Shown here one piece after another: positions 58,891-64,000 of a stretch of DNA of 64,000 bases. Origin of the DNA: Limnoperna fortunei (lineage: Eukaryota; Mollusca; Bivalvia; Mytilida; Modiolidae); assembly GCA_944474755.1 (NCBI GenBank), contig OX104124.1, positions 5,234,437 to 5,298,436 on the forward strand, in the 5' to 3' direction. Below the pieces are notes generated by a model that saw only the letters and a program-made list of their open reading frames with translations, made no database searches and was not told the origin of the DNA. Positions within the stretch are counted from its first letter, which is position 1; each line of letters opens with the position of its first letter. Position numbers and translations under genes: made by a program.

Positions 58891-59507
58891 ACGTTAGAAG
58901 TTGAAGATTCTGGGTGCAATGGGGTAGTATAGGTATAATACATAATCATAACGGAATTGTTTTTAAGGTATTGTGGTAGTTTGGATGTAACAGACGTGTG
59001 ATGTAAGATTTCCAAGATTTATATCATCCATGACTTTGTTAGTGAGCAACTTACCTATAGAGAGTAGACGAAGTGTCTGTTACAGACGTCCGAAGACATT
59101 CCATATAAAAGTGATAAGTGTTTGAGTTTAAAAAAAATAATTTTGTGCAAATATCTGATATAATACAATTATTAACGTTCTTAGAGTTTAAGCATGGTTT
59201 GTTTTCTTGAAATGACAATCTATACACGTGGAAGAACAATAGTTATTGAAATATTCATTTTGGGCTCTAAGTATAATAAAAAAACATGTTTACATTTGCG
59301 AGATTAAATCTATTCTACAAATCATTCACACGGTTCAGACATACAGAATATAGGTGTCAAAAGTAATTAATGTCCAGAGCGATAGACGATGAGGAAAACA
59401 GATATTCATATGAGGTCACACTCATACATTACATCCCTTCCTTTCTTTAAAGTAATTAACTTTAACTAACGGGTTTATTACATATTATGTTTTAAACTCT
59501 ACTAGAT
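58891..59507. repeat. Non-coding part of the tandem-unit paralogue
   Basis: Follows unit positions 7780-8457 with one deletion of about 90 bases (near 59047) and ends AAACTCTACTAGAT, which is the empty site of the non-LTR insertion. Confidence 0.85.
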
Positions 59508-60950
59508 ATTAACTGTTCATTAGAAAAATCATCTCAAGAATTAATGTCATCAAATTTTAAAAATTTTATTATCACATTCACTCGATCCATTCAAACTTAG
59601 TCCTAACATAGAGTTCTTATTCCTCACGCTTAAACAGATGTGGCTTGACATGTGTTGTGTTCCTGTAGAACATTTGTCCATCTCTCGTTAACCTAACTTG
59701 TGTCCCTATTTGGTAACGCTCAACAAATCCCTCGTCCCATTTTGGACTACTCTTATGCTGGTCTCGATTCATTATTAAAACTTTTTGACCTGTACGATTT
59801 TTGACGAATGTTCCTGCCCGTTTATCGGCGTTTTTCTTTATTCCTAACTTTTCTTTCCTGTCCCGGTCGCGCAGTTTCTTGTCCTTTAGCCTTGACCCAT
59901 AATGCAGCAATTTGTTTCGCATTTTTCGTCCGTACAAACATTCTCTGGGTGCGATGCCAGTAGTACAGTGTGTAGTTGTACGATAAGCAACAATTTGTAA
60001 AGTTAATTTTCCCAAGTGTGTGCGTGATCTTTGATGTTTTCATGAATTTAGAAAATGTCTTTTTGACATTTTCGGTAAGTCAACTTGCCTGCGGCCAGTA
60101 CGGTGTTGCTCGTTTATGTCTTATTCCGTTATCTGTAAGAATAGTTTGAATTCTTCCGATACAAATTGTGGTCCGTTGCCCATAGTAACTTCAACAGGGA
60201 GTCCATGTGTGGCGAATATTTTCATTAACTTTTGTATGATAACGAAGGATGTTGTTGATTTTATGATTTCAACCTCTGGGTATCTAGAGTAATAGTCAAT
60301 CACCACGAATAAGTATTCACCTCCTGGGTACGGTCTTAATAAGTCAATGCCTAATCTTTCCCATTTTTGTTTTTTGACAAGCATGACAAGTCGCAATAAG
60401 ACTTTCTACGTCTAGGTCAATTCCTACCCATCATACTTTTTCTCTTAACAGTTGTTTAGTTTTTACTATTTCTAAGTGCGATTCGTGTGCGATTGACAGT
60501 ACGCGTGTCTGTAATGATTTCGGAATAATTAATTTTTGTTCCTCTCAGTAGCATGTCGTCTTTTTCTGATAATTCATTCCTCACTTTTCTATACAGTTTC
60601 AAGTCTTCATTGTTAGGCCATTGATCACTTTCAATAGCTATGAGTAATCTCTCTAATTGCTTTATCTTTAGCAGACTCGGCCTTGATTTCGGACAAGGTC
60701 ACTGCTTTTGGTACATTATGTTCTGGTAAATAGTTGATAAAATGTTCTACTTTTTCACTAGCATCTTTACCAGTTTCTATTGAACTCCGCGGGAAACGTG
60801 ATAATACATCAGCGGCATTCAATTTTCCTGCACTGTAAATCACTTTAAATTTGTAAGAGTTGCCAACGTTGTATTCTAGCTTGGGGGTCATGCTTTGCCG
60901 TAAATATAGTTTCCAACGGTTTGTGATCAATAATGACGGTGAAATCAGTC
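59508..60950 (-). pseudogene. Ty3/gypsy RNase H tail + integrase remnant, locus 2
   Basis: Minus-strand order: 60930-60631 has FKVIYSAGKLNAADVLSRFP, the end of RNase H, and the linker AVTLSEIKAESAKDKAIREI. The HHCC zinc region (about 60600-60400) is frameshifted. 60396-60121 has ERLGIDLLRPYPGGEYLFVV, IDYYSRYPEVEI and TMGNGPQ, in which the second catalytic aspartate has become G. 60015-59617 is the carboxy end (YRTTTHCTTGIAPRECL, SSPKWDEGFVERYQIG, HVKPHLF). Frames are broken and the catalytic residue lost, so it is dead. About 90 percent similar to 18655-20085, with private defects in each. Confidence 0.85.
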
Positions 60951-61085
60951 CAGCTACAGCAATGTTCCTGACTTAAAACAGGCATTTCAAAAGAACCAGG
61001 TTGTATGGCATAGCAAACCTGCCGCTTCCATTATTGTAGTATGTGATTTGGAATTTTGATTGAAATGGATTAGGTGTCATCTTCA
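60951..61085 (-). repeat. Copy of the 53.8-kb repeated segment
   Basis: Matches 53805-53945, joined directly to the gypsy remnant at CAGCTACAGCAATG. Confidence 0.7.
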
Positions 61086-61165
61086 TCCGGCATCCTCCCG
61101 AATAAAAACTGGATTCCATGATAAAGCTGACAAATTGCTGAACGTTGCGTTAGACATCATTCAAA
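61086..61165 (+). mobile_element. SINE 3' fragment
   Basis: CCTCCCGAATAAAAACTGGA, then GCCATG-like TTCCATGATAAAGCTG and a CAAACAAAAAACA end: tail of the same SINE family as 32946-33196. Confidence 0.6.
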
Positions 61166-61690
61166 CAAAAAACATTTACGTCAGATTTCAATCAATATTA
61201 TTGCATGCAATTACTTATAAAAAAAACTCGGCATGAATACATATAGATAGCATACCTTAAATTAGCAACGTTATCATTGGTTATTTGTTTATTTAAAACA
61301 GATTAATTACAAACTTTCTCCTGACGTGCACATGCATTATTACTTTGAACATTATGGTTCAGTACGTTCACATATAAGGTATTACACGAATTTATCATTT
61401 CTTGGATTTATCCACAAGATATAAGGTTTCAAAAAAGATTACTTAATCTGTATGTTAAATTAATTGAACTAGAAAGTATTTACCACTTAGGACATCATAA
61501 AAGATTGATGAATGTTTTAAATTATTACATGTAATTTAGTTTGTACCTAGTTATGAGAAAACATGATAATTTACAAGAATTGTCTAACATACAGAAATGC
61601 CCAGTGGACAAAATCAATCAAACGACCAAAGAAAAAAACTAGTTGATAAATTCGTTAAAAGGTTCAAGTAGTGAACGAGAAACAATGTAA
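61160..61690. repeat. Dispersed repeat R3, fragment
   Basis: Diverged match to 52720-53260 (ACATTTACGTCAG, ATAGATAGCAT, CATTGGTTATTTGTTTATTTAAAAC). Confidence 0.65.
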
Positions 61691-62430
61691 AGAGAAGCAA
61701 AACTTTCCAGTTGGCATACAAAATAGCAAATAAAAAACAAAGAATGGCAAATTAGGAAATAATTAATACGAAAATTTTGCAAAGTTAATTTAATTTTTAA
61801 AATGTCAGTTTTAAATGGTCTAATTTCTGATCTCTATTTCAACTTAACGGATGAACATTTGTACTTTGAAAATTAATTAGCATTCTATGCTTGGACCTTT
61901 AGCACTCATGACTTAAGAAACATCAATAAAAGATTTCTGAGGTCTTTTCTTCTATACATTTTATCGCTCATTTTTTGGATTTGATCTTGATGCAACTGTG
62001 CAAAATATTCTCCCTTCAATTACATACGTTTTAATTTGACTGGTAAAAGGGGAGAAAACACAATCATTAAGGACTTTATAGTATAATTTATACACAAATG
62101 ACAGTAATATAATTGTAATTCCTTAAACAGTAACGCTACTTTAGGTAGCTGTTCAATTGAAAAGTAAACTGTTCCCCTAATTTTGTTTTACTATTTGAAG
62201 CACCTGAAGTTTAAATAGCTTAATACAAATAAATACAATATTGTAGCTTGTTTCTATTGATGTATTTTTATTTTCAAATTACCACCATATCAAACGTATT
62301 GTTTTAGCATTTAAATCTAGTGCAGAAAAACAAGAATAATTAAATGTCAATACATTTGTTCAAAGAACAAATGTAAGGTCTTTCCCGGCATTTTGGTAGT
62401 GTTATGTCTAGGTATATGGTTGATAATGAC
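61690..62430. other. Unassigned AT-rich DNA
   Basis: No frame or repeat that I can support. Confidence 0.4.
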
Positions 62431-62432
62431 TT

Positions 62433-62953
62433 TAAATCGAAGGGCTTGACCTATCGGTCACAAAAAACTTATATGTTTACTATATAATCTGTAACGATTT
62501 AAAAGTTATTAACAAATAACGCAGTTTACGATGTGTTCTTGGCCACCATTTTGAAACCACTCAACCGAATATGTACGTCTTAGGAATTTTAATTCTCTTT
62601 CAAATGAACCATATGTTTCATTCATCATCTGTAACGTTTAAAGCGTTATAAAGCAAAAACCATTTTCAAAATATGAATCAAGGGCAATACCTCAAAAACA
62701 ACAAGTTTTACGCTTTCATATATGAAACATTTTTTGTACATTTCGATGTTCCCTTGTATTGTCTGCTTCAATTTTGTACGGTTCAAGTGTCATTTTATAA
62801 AACTGTTTACGATGTCCACCATTTTGAAAATGGCTGCCCGTTACCATTTGACTTTGGTCTTAAACTGAAGGGCTTGTTATGACGGTCATAAAACACCATA
62901 TGTTCACTATATTATCTCTGAAGGTTTTAACGTCATTAGCCAAAAACTGATTT
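62433..62953. repeat. Diverged precursor units of the terminal tandem repeat
   Basis: AAATCGAAGGGCTTGACC (62433) and AAACTGAAGGGCTTGTT (62861) start related blocks that share ATATGTTYACTATAT, CGATGTGTTCTTGGCCACC/CGATGTCCACC and CCATTTTGAAA. They run into the regular repeat that follows. Confidence 0.5.
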
Positions 62954-63740
62954 GCCGAAACGTGTCAAGGGCCATAACTCGAAAACGGTTTGTCGCACAG
63001 TTTTCAGTCCTTTAAATCAAATGTAGATCTCCATGAGAGGAACGTTTTTCTGATATATTGTCTGCATCAATTTTGTATGGTTTTTGAGTTATAATGAAAA
63101 CAAAATTTAGCCGAAACGTGTCAAGGGCCATAACCTCGAAAACGGTTTGTCGCACAGATATCGACACTGTATATCAAATGTAGATCTCAATGAGAGGAAC
63201 ATTTTTCTGATATATTGTGTGCTTCAATTTTTCATGGTTTTTGAGTTATTTTGAAAACAAAATTTAGCGGAAACCTGTCAAGGGCCATAACCTCAAAAAC
63301 GGTTTGTCGCACAGTTTTCAACTGTAGTATTAAATGTAGATCTCAATGAGCGGAACATTTTTCTGATATATTGTCTGCTTCAATTGTTTATGGTTTTTAA
63401 CTTATTTCGAAAACAAAATTTAGCCGAAACCTGTCAAGGGCCATAACCTCGAAAACGGTTTGTCGCACAGTTTTTGAACCTGTATATCAAATGTAGATCT
63501 CAATGAGAGGACCTTTTTTCTGATATATTATCTGCTTCAATTTTTTATGTTTTTTTTAGTTATTTCGAAAACAAAATTTAGCCGAAACCTCTCAAAGGCC
63601 ATAACCTCTAAAACGGCTTGTCGCACAGTTTTTGAACCTAATAATAAATGTAGATCCCAATGAGGGGAACATTTTTCTGATATACTGTCTGCTTCAAATT
63701 TTTATGGCTTTTGAGTTATATTGAAAACAAAATTTCAATG
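62954..63740. repeat. Tandem repeat, five units of about 157 bp
   Basis: Units start with GCCGAAACSTGTCAAGGGCC at 62954, 63110, 63267, 63423 and 63581. Each contains CCATAACCTCGAAAACGG, TTTGTCGCACAG, AATGTAGATCTCAATGAG and TTTTTCTGATATATTGTCTG. Adjacent units agree at about 85-90 percent. No protein frame runs through. The last unit passes into ATGGCGGCCATTTTGAAAATGG, a near-palindrome. Confidence 0.9.
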
Positions 63741-64000
63741 GCGGCCATTTTGAAAATGGTGGACCGAAAATTTTTTTTGATCCGATACATGTAATTAGGA
63801 CCCTATTATCTACTTGGAGACCAAGTTTTGTGTAAATCCGACAACTTTGACGTTTTCGACAAACTTCGCGTCAAAATCGCGTAAGCAGGAAGCGGATCGA
63901 AGAATGTTTTTTTGCATGAGAAATCATCAGTCCCTCTACACTTTGCACACTTCAGATTTTGAGTATCTGTTAAAGTTTCTGAGTTTATCTGCTAACAAGG

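Overview
The window is AT-rich, intron-era animal DNA with no convincing single-copy host gene. The repeat content (Penelope-like elements with GIY-YIG domains, a CR1/Jockey-type non-LTR element, K02A2.6-like Ty3/gypsy integrases, BEL/Pao-like gag, and SINEs with the GGATTGCCACTTTTCC-type core) points to a bivalve mollusc, most likely a mussel-like genome. That assignment is an inference from repeat families, not a database match.

Layout. 1-6990: copy A of a large dispersed repeat (R1) with an inverted-motif minisatellite, Penelope fragments in both orientations and a gag-like fragment. 7007-13250: four head-to-tail units of exactly 1561 bp, each holding the same Penelope-like RT remnant. 13127-18642: a minus-strand non-LTR retrotransposon with a coiled-coil ORF1 and a broken ORF2 that carries a 2A-like DIETNPGP motif, flanked by a 12-bp target-site duplication. 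18655-20085: a Ty3/gypsy integrase remnant. 20086-22375: unassigned DNA with internal repeats. 22376-23530: repeat R2. 23556-29090: R1 copy B running into a degenerate BEL/Pao-like gag-protease. 31249-34628: a TA-flanked element with terminal inverted repeats that contains SINEs. 35413-39115: R2 and R3 repeats. 39112-44850: a cluster of Penelope-like elements, including a 1.5-kb inverted duplication and hammerhead-like motifs, flanked by oppositely oriented tRNA-like SINE sequence. 45340-50880: R1 copies C and D. 51250-53260: R2/R3 paralogue with a 132-bp retro-insertion. 53260-56870: mostly unassigned. 56880-60950: a second Penelope + gypsy locus, paralogous to 7007-20085 but lacking the non-LTR insertion. 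62954-63740: a tandem repeat of about 157 bp.

The most informative result is that repeats within the window date one another. The 59.5-kb locus is the empty site for the non-LTR insertion at 13-18.6 kb. The 1561-bp units carry 124 bp of that retrotransposon's 3' end, so the tandem amplification happened after the insertion. Diagnostic variants alternate A-B-A-B among the four units, so a two-unit block was duplicated last. Two adjacent Penelope-like elements share an unusual structure: a 5'-truncated forward copy preceded by an inverted partial copy, next to (TA)n tracts, each with a hammerhead-like core downstream of its GIY-YIG ORF. No toxin, CRISPR, rRNA or functional tRNA gene is supported.
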